In this document: one piece after another, positions 26,373 to 35,696 of the stretch
Position numbering within the stretch: position 1 is the first letter of the stretch
Layout: each line of letters opens with the position of its first letter
From: Chitinophagaceae bacterium 26-R-25
GTDB taxonomy: Bacteria; Bacteroidota; Bacteroidia; Chitinophagales; Chitinophagaceae
Reading direction: 5' to 3'
NCBI GenBank assembly: GCA_029906195.1
Contig: JARWSJ010000001.1
Span: 2,790,001-2,854,000, forward strand
Length of the DNA stretch: 64,000 bases
Notes under the pieces: model-generated
The model's input: the letters and a program-made list of their open reading frames with translations, nothing else
Told to the model about the DNA's origin: nothing
Databases searched by the model: none
Translations under genes and position numbers: made by a program

Positions 26373-28331
26373 TTATTTGTTCCAAACTTTTATCGTTTGT
26401 TTTCCTGTTTTTAAAATTTCAAAAGGTCCCGGAGATGGATTGGCTGCATTGCGTTTGTTGCCAAAATAATCTGTCTCAATTTTTAACACAGACCCATCAG
26501 GATTTTCAAAGGGCGCATTGGAAATGCTGGATTTACCTAACACTGATGAAGTGACCAATTTTCTATTTTGTGTCAACCAGCTTTTATCCAACACTATTTC
26601 CAGGTACACTCCATTTTTTTGCAGCAACAAAGTATCAGCTGCGTCAAATTCATTTTTCACCAGGGCATTGGATTCTATCGCTTCCTGCTCTTTATATTTT
26701 TTCATCGTCTCGGCTGCATCTTTTTTCATTTCACCCATTCCTCTTTTTTCTTTTACTCCAATGGCCCGAACAGATCCCTTTGTATACACATTGCCATCAA
26801 ATTTTACCGGCAACAGCGCAGTACTGTACTGGCTCACATCACTTCCGTTTACAAACAGGTTGTTGATGAACTGTGTTTCTCCACTTGGATTATCGTGGAG
26901 AGCCACGATATTAGTGGAGTGAGCTAAATGATAAGGTGTGAGACGGCTGTCGTAAAACACCATACTGAATTTGCCACCAATAAGATTGTGCACAAACGCG
27001 ATACCCTGCGAGTTCAATGACATACTGTTTTTGGAAAGTGAAATATTGTTACTCACCAAAGCAGGGCCATGACTTACTTCAATAAAAAGGTCCCCTCCAT
27101 TATCGTGCAAAAGATTGCTTTTTACTTGAGTTCCCTGCGCCATCCAATCGAGCCATATACCCAATACAGTATTATAAATATGATTGCCACTAATCACTAC
27201 GTCCACTGCACCATGGAATTTGATGCCTGCTTGTTCCCAGCCTCCAAATAATTTTCGAACATGAATGTCATGGATTTGGTTGTTTTCAATACGACTGAAT
27301 GAACAGCCCAAGCTGCCCACAATACCTGTTTGCTCGCAGTGGTGTATGTGGTTGTTGCGCACAATGTGAGAACCGACCGTTTCTTTATTCCAACCATTTT
27401 TGAGGGCTTTATCAATGGTGGTGGTATAAACCTGCGAGTTGTTTCCGGCGAAGTTGTCACCCTGGTCGCGATACTTTCCAAGTGCAACGCCTGCACATAA
27501 TGTATAAGAAATTTCGTTGTTTTCGATGATCCAGCCTTTGTTCCAGTAGGCAGAAATGATACCGATCTGTCCGGCTGTAGGCGGCGCCCAGTTGGTGGCA
27601 GCCTGAGTAAGTTTGAACCCACGCACTGTGATGTAGTTGATGCCAGTCTTGGTGGGGCTGAAGACAGTAGGACGCACGGCAATCTCGACGTTCTCCTTAT
27701 TCGGGTCAACACCCTTGAATTGCGCCCAGAGGGTGGTTGGCGCATTGGCATCGTCCTTATCCTTGTTAGGGGCGATGGCGAACCAGTTCCCGACACTTTC
27801 GGCGGGGGTGAGTACTTGTTTTTCGCTATAAACCTCGCGAAGCCAATCGCCGTTAAGATAGACGGATGCGGTATGGTTGGGACGATCCATGGAAACAAAA
27901 TAATCGCCATGCACTAAATCGGCAAAGGGGTTGTAGTCGCCGAAAATTTTGGCGGGAAGGATGGCTTTCCAGGTGTCGTTGCCGACCTTTTCCCAGTTCT
28001 TGACTGGTTCAGCGCCGGTAATGACCACCTCCTCTCCTTTTGCTGCCTGGTAAACAATTCTTTCGTTTTCCGAGTTGCCTCCACGCGGCGGCGTTACTTG
28101 CTCGCGGTACACCCCTGCGTGAACTGTGATCACATCACCGGGCATGGCTACGTTCGCGGCAGCCATTATGGTTTTAAATGGTTTTGTCGCGGAGCCATCG
28201 TTTGCGTCATTGCCATTTACGGAGACATGGTATTCTTTGCCTTTCGCGAAAGCCAGGCCGGGCGCTAGACACATGCATACACAGACAGTGCAGAATACAG
28301 CTACCATTTTTTTTATGAAACTTGCTTTCAT
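26373..28331 (-). CDS. GH120-family beta-xylosidase paralogue 4 (first of the array to be transcribed)
   Basis: The ATG at 28331 opens a different signal peptide (MKASFIKKMVAVFCTVCVCMCLAPGLAFA), giving 652 aa. An upstream TTG/ATG-containing frame would overlap the oxygenase gene and add 19 unlikely residues. The GH120 core is intact: D395 (IWLDWMAQG) and E418 (LFIEVSHGP) keep the 23-residue spacing. The stretch about 27500-27950 is visibly GC-richer than its flanks and carries a long shadow frame, while the 3' end is nearly identical to paralogues 2 and 3. The gene therefore looks like a mosaic. It lies 43 bp after the oxygenase fusion, in the same operon. Confidence 0.87.
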   Translation of the reverse strand: MKASFIKKMVAVFCTVCVCMCLAPGLAFAKGKEYHVSVNGNDANDGSATKPFKTIMAAANVAMPGDVITVHAGVYREQVTPPRGGNSENERIVYQAAKGEEVVITGAEPVKNWEKVGNDTWKAILPAKIFGDYNPFADLVHGDYFVSMDRPNHTASVYLNGDWLREVYSEKQVLTPAESVGNWFAIAPNKDKDDANAPTTLWAQFKGVDPNKENVEIAVRPTVFSPTKTGINYITVRGFKLTQAATNWAPPTAGQIGIISAYWNKGWIIENNEISYTLCAGVALGKYRDQGDNFAGNNSQVYTTTIDKALKNGWNKETVGSHIVRNNHIHHCEQTGIVGSLGCSFSRIENNQIHDIHVRKLFGGWEQAGIKFHGAVDVVISGNHIYNTVLGIWLDWMAQGTQVKSNLLHDNGGDLFIEVSHGPALVSNNISLSKNSMSLNSQGIAFVHNLIGGKFSMVFYDSRLTPYHLAHSTNIVALHDNPSGETQFINNLFVNGSDVSQYSTALLPVKFDGNVYTKGSVRAIGVKEKRGMGEMKKDAAETMKKYKEQEAIESNALVKNEFDAADTLLLQKNGVYLEIVLDKSWLTQNRKLVTSSVLGKSSISNAPFENPDGSVLKIETDYFGNKRNAANPSPGPFEILKTGKQTIKVWNK

Positions 28332-28374
28332 ATGTCTTACTACTGATTTATTTTTCTCTTTTAAACTACATTTT

Positions 28375-30645
28375 CTAAAATTCATCAAACGCTATCTGGC
28401 TGTCCTGTACGCCAAAATTTTTAAGTACACTTGAGCATGCCTTAATCATCATCGGCGGACCACAGAGATAAAACTCAACGGCTGCTAGGTTTGGATGTGT
28501 CTTTAAATAGTTGCTTTCCACCACTGAGTGGATGTATCCTTTATGTCCCTCCCACGAAGCATCATCGGGTAAAGGATCAGACAATGCTGCATGAAATTTA
28601 AAATTTTTGAACTCCTTGCTGAGATGATGAAAATAGTCAACGTAAAAAAGCTCCTGCTCCGATCTTGCGCCATACCAGTAAGTGATGGTTCGTGATGTAT
28701 TAAGGGTTTCAAAGAGGTGTGAAATATGAGATCGTAGTGGCGCCATACCTGCACCGCCACCAATATAAACCATCTCTTTTTGTGTGGGCTTGATATCAAA
28801 ATCGCCAAAAGGTCCAACCGCTGTGATGACTTCACCAGGCTTTAAGTTGAAAATATAACTGGAGCCAATGCCCGGTGCACAATCCTGTCCAGCAGGTGGT
28901 GTAGCGATGCGCACATTAAATTTCAACAGCTTGTTGTTACCCGGATTTACAGCTAAGGAATAATTATTCCTGTTTACCTTCCCGTCATTATTTTGAACAA
29001 CGAGGTCGAACAAATTGTGTGCTTCCCACACAGAGCGATATGGCTGAGGAATGTCAAAATTTTTAAACTCAATCATTTCATAAGCCGGTATCTCAATTTG
29101 CAAATAGTTGCCAGGTTTAAAAACAATCTCCTTCTCAAGCGGCTCAATCACCAACTCCTTGATAAAAGTGGAAACGTTCTTATTGCTGACCACTTTAAAT
29201 TTCATTCTCTCTGGTTCAACAATACCGCTACCTCCGGGCGTCTGTATATCCACGTATATTTTACCATTCCTTAGTTCCACGGGATAAGTTCGTAAGCCCT
29301 GGCAAATTGGAGCACGGGCGGGCGAACCATCCGCCAGATTAAACCTTCCATTATGTTTGGGACATTCGAGCATTGTCCCTTTTACCAATCCTTCGGCTAA
29401 ATGCGTATTGCCGTGCGTGCAGATACCATCAGTGGCATAGTACTTACCGTTAGCAGCACAACTGATGGCAAAAGTCTTGTTGCCAACATCAAAGCGTACT
29501 ACTTCTTCAAGGGAAAGATTCGATGCATCGCATACCTCGTACCATCCGCTTTCATTTCTTTGATCGTTTTTGAAAACGAGGTTATTTCCTGAGTGATTCG
29601 TTGGGCGTTGCGGAAGCTTTCTTTTAACGTAATAGGAAGGATCCTTTCTTTGCTTTATCAATGCAGGAATGATTTCTTTCCATGCCGAAATAATACCAGG
29701 GTATGGAGAAGGCATGTCGTCTTTGACCAGTTTATGTAGCTGTGGCAATGCATGGTATGGCACTAGTGGAAACATGTGATGCTCTGTATGATAATTCATA
29801 TTCCAGTACAGGAATCTGTTAATTACATTCATATACACCGTTCTGCAATTAAGACGGTGATCGAGCACATTTTCTGCTAATCCCGCATGCTGCGTTAAAC
29901 CGTAGATCGGCATCAACCATGCACCGTAGATATTTGGCAACCCTACAAGCAACACGGGAATAATAGTTTTAAAATAGATTGAAAAAACTATTACCAGGAT
30001 GTAGATCAACAGCGTAATACGTGCCCTGTTGTAAATCTTTCTAAACTCGCTGGCAGGAATAAATAATTTCTCGCTTTCTGACATTCGTCCACAAGCGTGA
30101 TGGAACATTTGGCAGAAATAGCCAGGTATGCTATCGAGGTTAATGAATATTCCCAACAATGCACTCAGCTTAGCGGGGCGAGGTGACACGATTTCCGGGT
30201 CTCTCCCAACAATAATGGTATCACTATGATGCCGGTTATGGCTCCATCTCCAAACCACAGATTCACGCATCACCATGAATGATGCTATTTCATACAACCA
30301 GTTGTTCATCCAGTCTGTTTTAAATGCCGTACCGTGGCTCGACTCATGCCATCTTGAATCTGATGTACTGGCGTAGAGAATGGCGTACAACATAAAAGCG
30401 ATTACGGATACCCACGAAAACCAATAATAAATACCGATGGCTGCCAATGAAAACATCAGCGCAAACCAAATAATGGTATCCCTGATTGCAGGCCCGTTTT
30501 TCCTTTTTAATAAGGACCGCATAGTATCTCTCGGTACGTAACAAACATACCAATCGGCTTCAGCAAGGCCTTTCTCGATCGCTTTCGCCTCATTTTCTTT
30601 GGTGATCCTGTATTCTGGATTTGAGGTATGAATAGATATGCTCAT
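28375..30645 (-). CDS. three-domain fusion: membrane di-iron oxygenase (MocD-like) + Rieske ferredoxin (MocE-like) + flavin reductase (MocF/NqrF-like)
   Basis: Domain 1 (about 30-345) is a membrane fatty-acid-desaturase/hydroxylase fold with four hydrophobic segments and the histidine boxes HESSH (100-104), HNRHH (136-140) and HTEHH (286-290). Domain 2 (about 365-465) is a Rieske [2Fe-2S] ferredoxin with C409-x-H411 and C428-x2-H431. Domain 3 (about 475-756) is an FAD/NAD(P)H reductase with the FAD loop PGNYLQIEIPAY, nucleotide motif YIGGGAGMAPLRSH and YLCGPPMM. In rhizopine catabolism separate MocD, MocE and MocF proteins of these three types are implicated in demethylating 3-O-methyl-scyllo-inosamine. 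I infer an NAD(P)H-driven O-demethylase or hydroxylase at the inner membrane, acting on a methylated sugar and releasing formaldehyde. A lipid desaturase is the main alternative, but the operon context argues against it. Confidence 0.85.
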   Translation of the reverse strand: MSISIHTSNPEYRITKENEAKAIEKGLAEADWYVCYVPRDTMRSLLKRKNGPAIRDTIIWFALMFSLAAIGIYYWFSWVSVIAFMLYAILYASTSDSRWHESSHGTAFKTDWMNNWLYEIASFMVMRESVVWRWSHNRHHSDTIIVGRDPEIVSPRPAKLSALLGIFINLDSIPGYFCQMFHHACGRMSESEKLFIPASEFRKIYNRARITLLIYILVIVFSIYFKTIIPVLLVGLPNIYGAWLMPIYGLTQHAGLAENVLDHRLNCRTVYMNVINRFLYWNMNYHTEHHMFPLVPYHALPQLHKLVKDDMPSPYPGIISAWKEIIPALIKQRKDPSYYVKRKLPQRPTNHSGNNLVFKNDQRNESGWYEVCDASNLSLEEVVRFDVGNKTFAISCAANGKYYATDGICTHGNTHLAEGLVKGTMLECPKHNGRFNLADGSPARAPICQGLRTYPVELRNGKIYVDIQTPGGSGIVEPERMKFKVVSNKNVSTFIKELVIEPLEKEIVFKPGNYLQIEIPAYEMIEFKNFDIPQPYRSVWEAHNLFDLVVQNNDGKVNRNNYSLAVNPGNNKLLKFNVRIATPPAGQDCAPGIGSSYIFNLKPGEVITAVGPFGDFDIKPTQKEMVYIGGGAGMAPLRSHISHLFETLNTSRTITYWYGARSEQELFYVDYFHHLSKEFKNFKFHAALSDPLPDDASWEGHKGYIHSVVESNYLKTHPNLAAVEFYLCGPPMMIKACSSVLKNFGVQDSQIAFDEF

Positions 30646-30685
30646 TTTGATAAAAGTTGTGTTTGTTAGTAATGGACGTGGGCTT

Positions 30686-31501
30686 CTAACGGTATCGTTG
30701 CTTTAACAAATTCATCATGAATACATTTACCGCCCATTGATCAGCAATTGGTTGCCCTGATACAGGATCATGTACCATGTAGGGATTAGGGCCAAACTCT
30801 GGTGTAATGGTCATTACAGTATTTTCTTTTTTCTTTCTTTCAACCACCCTGTCCCACCAGCTTAGATGCGCATTCAACGCATGCTGCCATTCGGGCACGC
30901 GTGGATCGGGTATCTGTGGACCTTCGGGATAACCAACACGTGCATGTAGATGTTCTGTGCGCTCAATGGCCAGCTGCATGGCTTCGGACTGGTCTTCTAA
31001 AAATGATTCGGCCACACATACCCAATGGGAAGCATCGAGAGTAAGTTTCAATTCAGGTATTTTTTCTAAATACTCTTTGGATGTATGCGCAGCAAACAAA
31101 CATTTATTGCGATGTGTTTCGTGTACTACCTGAATACCTGTTTGATTTGTAAATTGAAATGCCTCATTTACCAACAAAAGGTTTTGTTCAAAAGAATAAA
31201 AATCCCTTCCGGTTTGTGAATCGATTTTCAGACAAGGATAGTTGCTGATTTTTTCCAACCAGGCACAGTACAAATCATGATGTTTAGAAAAATCAGCATC
31301 ACCGCTTTCAAAAAACTGTGCAATAAGTTTTAGGTTATTCTGTTCTACTGTGTTCCAAATCTCATCCAGTTCTTTTTCTGTTACATTATTGGCGATCGCA
31401 TATTCGACACCGTTATATCCGGCGTCGCTCACTTTTTGGCAGAAGGTTCCCCAGCTTAGCTCCTCACTTCCCCATCTGGGACAAAAAAATTGAATAGGCA
31501 T
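30686..31501 (-). CDS. sugar isomerase/epimerase-like TIM barrel
   Basis: This 271-aa protein is of the xylose-isomerase-like TIM-barrel superfamily (IolE/IolH/MocC type). Likely metal ligands are E128 (VVHETHR), D156 with H159 (LDASHW), H184/H186 (EHLHARVG) and E235 (TPEFGPNP). There is no signal peptide, so it is cytoplasmic. It lies 40 bp upstream of the oxygenase fusion and 66 bp after the molybdoenzyme gene. Rhizopine (moc) clusters also contain such a TIM barrel beside the MocD/E/F oxygenase. It may isomerise or epimerise the demethylated sugar; the substrate is unknown. Confidence 0.75.
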   Translation of the reverse strand: MPIQFFCPRWGSEELSWGTFCQKVSDAGYNGVEYAIANNVTEKELDEIWNTVEQNNLKLIAQFFESGDADFSKHHDLYCAWLEKISNYPCLKIDSQTGRDFYSFEQNLLLVNEAFQFTNQTGIQVVHETHRNKCLFAAHTSKEYLEKIPELKLTLDASHWVCVAESFLEDQSEAMQLAIERTEHLHARVGYPEGPQIPDPRVPEWQHALNAHLSWWDRVVERKKKENTVMTITPEFGPNPYMVHDPVSGQPIADQWAVNVFMMNLLKQRYR

Positions 31502-31567
31502 AATCGTTTAGTTTCAATACGTAGTTTGACTCTTTAGAAAAAACTTCAACAAAAATTTTCAAAAAAA

Positions 31568-33913
31568 TTATTGAGTCTGCATCTCAACATCATGATGCTG
31601 AGGGGTATGTTTTTTTATTTTGATAAAAATTAGTTTTGACGTAGGCGTGTTGCTTTTTTCTGCAACACTATCTATAGGCACCAGAACGTTTGTTTCAGGA
31701 TAGTAAGTAGCGGTATTGCCTTCAGGGATGTTAAACGGGACTACAACGAATAAACGTGCTACACGTTCAACGCCTCCATGATAATTAAACAGGTCTACTT
31801 TTTCCTTTTCTTTAAACCCGGCTTTTTCCATATCCTTTTCATTCATCAAAATGACCCTCCGTTCGTTGTATATCCCACGATACCGATCATCCAAACCATA
31901 TATTGTTGTATTAAACTGGTCGTGACTTCGAATAGTGGCCATCATATATTCATCACCGGCTAATGCATGCTTAGGCAATGCAGTAACTGTAAATGGTGCC
32001 TTGCCTGCAAAATCAGTATTTTCAAACCGCCCTTCACGAGCAGCGTTGGGAACATAAAACCCACCTGGCAAACGTACTTTCTGATTGTAATCATCAAAAC
32101 CAGGTATCACCTTTTCAATGAGATCACGAACTGCGTCATAACTGGCGGCATATTTATCCCAATCGATTACTGAGCGTGTCCCTAGTGTAGCTCTAGCCAA
32201 CTTACATACAATTTGATTTTCACTCAACAAATCATTTGAGACAGGCTCCAAAACCCCTTTGGACATTTGTACAACGCCCATTGAATTTTCGCAACTTATA
32301 AATTGTGCTTCGCCGTATATTAAATCTTTATCGCTGCGTGATAAAGTTGGTAATATCAGCGCCTCTTCGCCATGCACTAAATGGCTCCGGTTTAACTTGG
32401 TAGACACCTGTACGCTAAGTTTCAGTTTGCGCATAGCTTCCGCTGTAAAATTGGTGTCGGGCGTAGCGGACAAGAAATTCCCGCCCATTGCAAAAAACAC
32501 TTTCAACTTACCTTCATGCATTGCCTTTATTGAATCAACCACATCGTAACCATGTTCCCTCGGTGGTTTAAAACCAAAAACTTCTTCCAGTTTATCCAGT
32601 TGCCGTTTACCTGGCTTTTCATATATCATCATCGTGCGATTACCCTGTACATTGCTGTGCCCACGTACCGGACAAAGACCAGCGCCCTTCTTTCCTATGC
32701 TACCTTTGAGCAAAGCGAGGTTGACGATTTCTTTCACGTTATCTACGCCATTAACATGTTGAGTAATGCCCATGGCCCAACAAATAATAATCCGATTCCT
32801 ATGCTTCAGTAATTCAGCAGCTTCCTGGATCTGGCTAAGTGGCACACCAGCCTCTATAGCAAGATCTTCCAGATTGTATTGCTGCAATTGCTCTATAAAA
32901 CTGCCATACCCTACTGTTTTGTTTTGTATAAAACCGGTATCGAATACCGTTCCGGGTTCTTTTTTTTCCGCTTCATAAAGGAGTATCTCTATTGCCTTTA
33001 GCAAGGCCATATCCCCGTTGATCTTTACCTGTAAGTACAGGTCTGTTAATTGAGTGCTGATGCCTAAAATTCCCTTTAGCTTTTGCGGGTTTTTGAATGC
33101 AAGCAAACCTGCCTCAAGCAATGGATTAACAGCAATTATTTTCGCTCCATTTATTTTAGCTTTCTCGAGTGCGGAGAGCATTCTCGGATGATTTGTCCCT
33201 GGGTTTTGTCCCATAATAATGATCACTTCCGCTTCATAAAAATCATCAAGCGTCACCGTTCCTTTCCCAATCCCTATCGTTTCTGCTAAGCCAACGCCTG
33301 TTGATTCGTGGCACATGTTCGAGCAATCGGGCAAATTATTTGTGCCAAATTCTCTTGCAAATAACTGATACATGAATGAAGCTTCATTGCTCGTACGGCC
33401 TGATGTATAAAATGCAGCTTCGTTTGGTGAGGCAAGACTGTTTAAATGATCTGCTATTTTCCTGAAAGCGTCGTCCCAGCTAATGGGCTGGTAATGGGAG
33501 GCGCCTTTCGCCAAATAAACCGGCTGGGCGATCCTTCCTTTTTTTCCAATCTCATAGTCATTTAGTTTTGCCAGATCGACAACTGAGTTTTGAGAGAAGA
33601 ATTCATCGGTAAGCTTTTTGGTAGTTGCTTCTTCAGCCAAGGCTTTAGCACCATTTTCGCAATATTCGGCAACGGCTGAGCGCTCATCGTCAGGATCGGG
33701 CCAGGCACAGCTTGAACAATCAAAGCCGCCCTTTTTATTCATGTGGAATAAGGCCTTTAGCCCCCTTACCGCCCCGGTTTCTTCAAAAACATCACTCATT
33801 GCGGCCATTACACCGGGTATTCCCGCCGCCGATGTCTTTGACGTTTCCAGCTTTATATCCAATAATTCTTCTGGATTTTCAGCTGCTGCCTGGTGTTTGA
33901 TTTCCTTTTCCAT
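31568..33913 (-). CDS. formate dehydrogenase-like molybdopterin oxidoreductase (FdhF/YdeP family)
   Basis: This 781-aa cytoplasmic protein carries the family's N-terminal Cys pair (GGFDCSSCAWPDPDD, about 62-76), the Mo-pterin region with a Cys rather than selenocysteine at the active site (DCSNMCHESTGVGL, about 197-210), ASPNEAAFYTSGRTSNEASF, and the C-terminal dinucleotide-binding domain (about 650-770, IRSHDQFNTTIYGLDDRYRG). YdeP-type enzymes are called formate dehydrogenase alpha-like. The next gene is fdhD, whose product activates formate dehydrogenases, which supports formate oxidation to CO2. It could still act on another small substrate. Within the operon it would complete formaldehyde removal. 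Confidence 0.85.
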   Translation of the reverse strand: MEKEIKHQAAAENPEELLDIKLETSKTSAAGIPGVMAAMSDVFEETGAVRGLKALFHMNKKGGFDCSSCAWPDPDDERSAVAEYCENGAKALAEEATTKKLTDEFFSQNSVVDLAKLNDYEIGKKGRIAQPVYLAKGASHYQPISWDDAFRKIADHLNSLASPNEAAFYTSGRTSNEASFMYQLFAREFGTNNLPDCSNMCHESTGVGLAETIGIGKGTVTLDDFYEAEVIIIMGQNPGTNHPRMLSALEKAKINGAKIIAVNPLLEAGLLAFKNPQKLKGILGISTQLTDLYLQVKINGDMALLKAIEILLYEAEKKEPGTVFDTGFIQNKTVGYGSFIEQLQQYNLEDLAIEAGVPLSQIQEAAELLKHRNRIIICWAMGITQHVNGVDNVKEIVNLALLKGSIGKKGAGLCPVRGHSNVQGNRTMMIYEKPGKRQLDKLEEVFGFKPPREHGYDVVDSIKAMHEGKLKVFFAMGGNFLSATPDTNFTAEAMRKLKLSVQVSTKLNRSHLVHGEEALILPTLSRSDKDLIYGEAQFISCENSMGVVQMSKGVLEPVSNDLLSENQIVCKLARATLGTRSVIDWDKYAASYDAVRDLIEKVIPGFDDYNQKVRLPGGFYVPNAAREGRFENTDFAGKAPFTVTALPKHALAGDEYMMATIRSHDQFNTTIYGLDDRYRGIYNERRVILMNEKDMEKAGFKEKEKVDLFNYHGGVERVARLFVVVPFNIPEGNTATYYPETNVLVPIDSVAEKSNTPTSKLIFIKIKKHTPQHHDVEMQTQ

Positions 33914-33918
33914 GACTT

Positions 33919-34884
33919 TTATTTAGCTAAGAGATCAGGATAAAAGATTTGCCCTTGATCGCTATTTTCATCGGTTGATTGTAAAATGCGTTGTTCTGCA
34001 CTATAAATATTGAATCGCTGGTTGCGTAAAAAACCCACCAGCGTTATATTAAATTCTTTGGCTAGCTCAACGGCTAAGCTTGACGGTGCCCCAACCGAGG
34101 CGATAATATTAATACCGGCCATCGCAGCTTTCTGCACCAGTTCAAAACTTGCCCTGCCACTCAACAGCAATATGTTTTCGGAAAGTGGCAGCGAGTTGTT
34201 ATTCAAAGCACTCCCTATGAGTTTATCCAGGGCATTGTGACGACCAACATCCTCCCGCACCAATAATAACTCTCCCTCTTTACTGAATAAGGCTGATGCA
34301 TGCAGCCCACCAGTATTTGAGAAAACGGCCTGGTGCTGTAGCAAAATACCAGGGAGCTGATGAAGCAAATCTGCGCTTACTGCAAATTGAGTCTCATTTT
34401 TGTTCGAAAAAACACTCACTGTTTTGATGGCATTGATAGATCCTTTGCCACATACCCCACAACTTGAAGTGGTGTAAAAATTGCGCTCAGTACTTTGTAG
34501 CTGAGGGGTAACGCCTTCTTTTAAAGCTACCTGTATTACATTTTCTTTATTCTCTGCACAAGCGAAAAAGACATGATCAACATTGAGAATGTCTTTGTTG
34601 TTATTTATAATTCCTTCTGTAAATAAAAAACCTGTTGCAAGATCTTTGTCATCACCAGGAGTGCGCATCGTCACTGAAATATTTCGTGTCTTCCGATCTC
34701 CGGTTGGGCCAAATTCCAACCTGATTTCCAATGGTTCTTCGATAGCGATGGCATCTGATGTTTCAAAACTTACATCATCACTAACTTTTCTAATTGGCAG
34801 CCATTTGATTGAACTTTCAGAAATAATCATGATTGATAATTGTGGTTTTAAATTAGCATCAATATCTGTGATACCAACAGCCAT
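33919..34884 (-). CDS. fdhD: FdhD, sulfurtransferase for formate dehydrogenase molybdenum cofactor
   Basis: This 321-aa protein has the FdhD signatures: DLATGFLFTEGII, the sulfur-relay CxxC in SSCGVCGKGS (C142 and C145), EDVGRHNALDKLIG, and SGRASFELVQKAAMAGI. FdhD transfers sulfur from a cysteine desulfurase to the Mo-bis-pterin cofactor, without which formate dehydrogenase is inactive. The gene is 5 bp upstream of the molybdoenzyme gene in the direction of transcription, so the pair is surely co-translated and the partner is clear. It is about 40 residues longer than many FdhD proteins because of an N-terminal extension; an internal ATG at residue 19 is an alternative start. Confidence 0.93.
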   Translation of the reverse strand: MAVGITDIDANLKPQLSIMIISESSIKWLPIRKVSDDVSFETSDAIAIEEPLEIRLEFGPTGDRKTRNISVTMRTPGDDKDLATGFLFTEGIINNNKDILNVDHVFFACAENKENVIQVALKEGVTPQLQSTERNFYTTSSCGVCGKGSINAIKTVSVFSNKNETQFAVSADLLHQLPGILLQHQAVFSNTGGLHASALFSKEGELLLVREDVGRHNALDKLIGSALNNNSLPLSENILLLSGRASFELVQKAAMAGINIIASVGAPSSLAVELAKEFNITLVGFLRNQRFNIYSAEQRILQSTDENSDQGQIFYPDLLAK

Positions 34885-34887
34885 TTT

Positions 34888-35685
34888 CTATAACTGTTCA
34901 TTAAAAAACAGAATCGTATCTAACAAGTGTTCTTCCCAATAGTCCCAGGTATGGCCTCCATCGAATTCCTGATAAGTATGGGGGATATCGTGTGCCAGCA
35001 GTTGTTGATGAAGTGCCCTGTTGTCATCAATTAAAGCGTCTTCTATTCCACAATCGAAACGAATTTTAGAAAGGTTATCCCTGTTCTTAACCATCATATC
35101 CAAAACAGAGAGCTCGTTCAAATTTTCGTTTAATAAACTGGTAAGATCTTCGCCTACATAATTTTTCAGCAGATTACCATCTGTTATAGATGACAATCCT
35201 GAAACGGCTTTAAATCGGTTTCCATATTTTGCACCTAAACGCAAGGCGCCATAACCACCCATCGACATACCGGTAATAAATAATTCCGATTGTGTACTTG
35301 TTTCCTTAATCGATTGGATAACTACATCAATCACATCGCCCATAATCCATTGTTCAAAATTCTGGTTTTGATGAGGCAGGTATCCGCTTCCGTCACCCCA
35401 TAGCCCATCAGATGGGAATACAGCCACCATAGGTTTGATAAGCCCCTTGTTAATCCAATCCTGCATGTGCAGATGCACGCCGGCTAAGTGTGTCCAAGCC
35501 CAATGGCTGGCATATACGCCATGCAAAAACAAAACGATTGGCAAATCCTGATGATCGGTTCCGGCGGGAACGAAAACAGAAATGTCGCCCCGGCCCTTTA
35601 ACTTTTCGCTTTTTACCGTAATGTATCTAAGATTATCGCGGTCAAACCTGGGAGAAGAAACAGCGATAGATTTAAATTCTGTCAT
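34888..35685 (-). CDS. esterase D/FrmB-like alpha/beta hydrolase (candidate S-formyl-thiol hydrolase)
   Basis: This 265-aa cytoplasmic hydrolase of the esterase family has nucleophile S141 in GMSMGGYGA, acid Asp216 or 220 (GIEDALIDDN) and H245 (DGGHTWDYW). The oxyanion loop is FLHGVYASHWAW. FrmB and esterase D hydrolyse S-formylglutathione to formate. The position between a class III-type alcohol dehydrogenase and the fdhD-formate dehydrogenase pair (3 bp before fdhD, 11 bp after the dehydrogenase) supports this role. A carbohydrate acyl-esterase role is the alternative, but the lack of a signal peptide counts against it. Bacteroidota often use thiols other than glutathione, so the thiol carrier is open. 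Confidence 0.75.
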   Translation of the reverse strand: MTEFKSIAVSSPRFDRDNLRYITVKSEKLKGRGDISVFVPAGTDHQDLPIVLFLHGVYASHWAWTHLAGVHLHMQDWINKGLIKPMVAVFPSDGLWGDGSGYLPHQNQNFEQWIMGDVIDVVIQSIKETSTQSELFITGMSMGGYGALRLGAKYGNRFKAVSGLSSITDGNLLKNYVGEDLTSLLNENLNELSVLDMMVKNRDNLSKIRFDCGIEDALIDDNRALHQQLLAHDIPHTYQEFDGGHTWDYWEEHLLDTILFFNEQL

Positions 35686-35696
35686 ATTTTTCTTCT

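Noticed and set aside
27197-27910. 237-codon open frame on the minus strand inside GH120 paralogue 4
   Set aside because: It is an alternate frame of a true gene in a GC-richer stretch; the protein has no family features.
28332-28388. Longer N-terminus of GH120 paralogue 4 overlapping the oxygenase gene
   Set aside because: The extra residues lack signal features, and the ATG at 28331 begins a standard signal peptide.
28375-30645. Plain fatty acid desaturase annotation
   Set aside because: The Rieske and reductase domains and the formaldehyde-oxidation neighbours fit the MocD/E/F type better than lipid desaturation, though lipid activity is not excluded.
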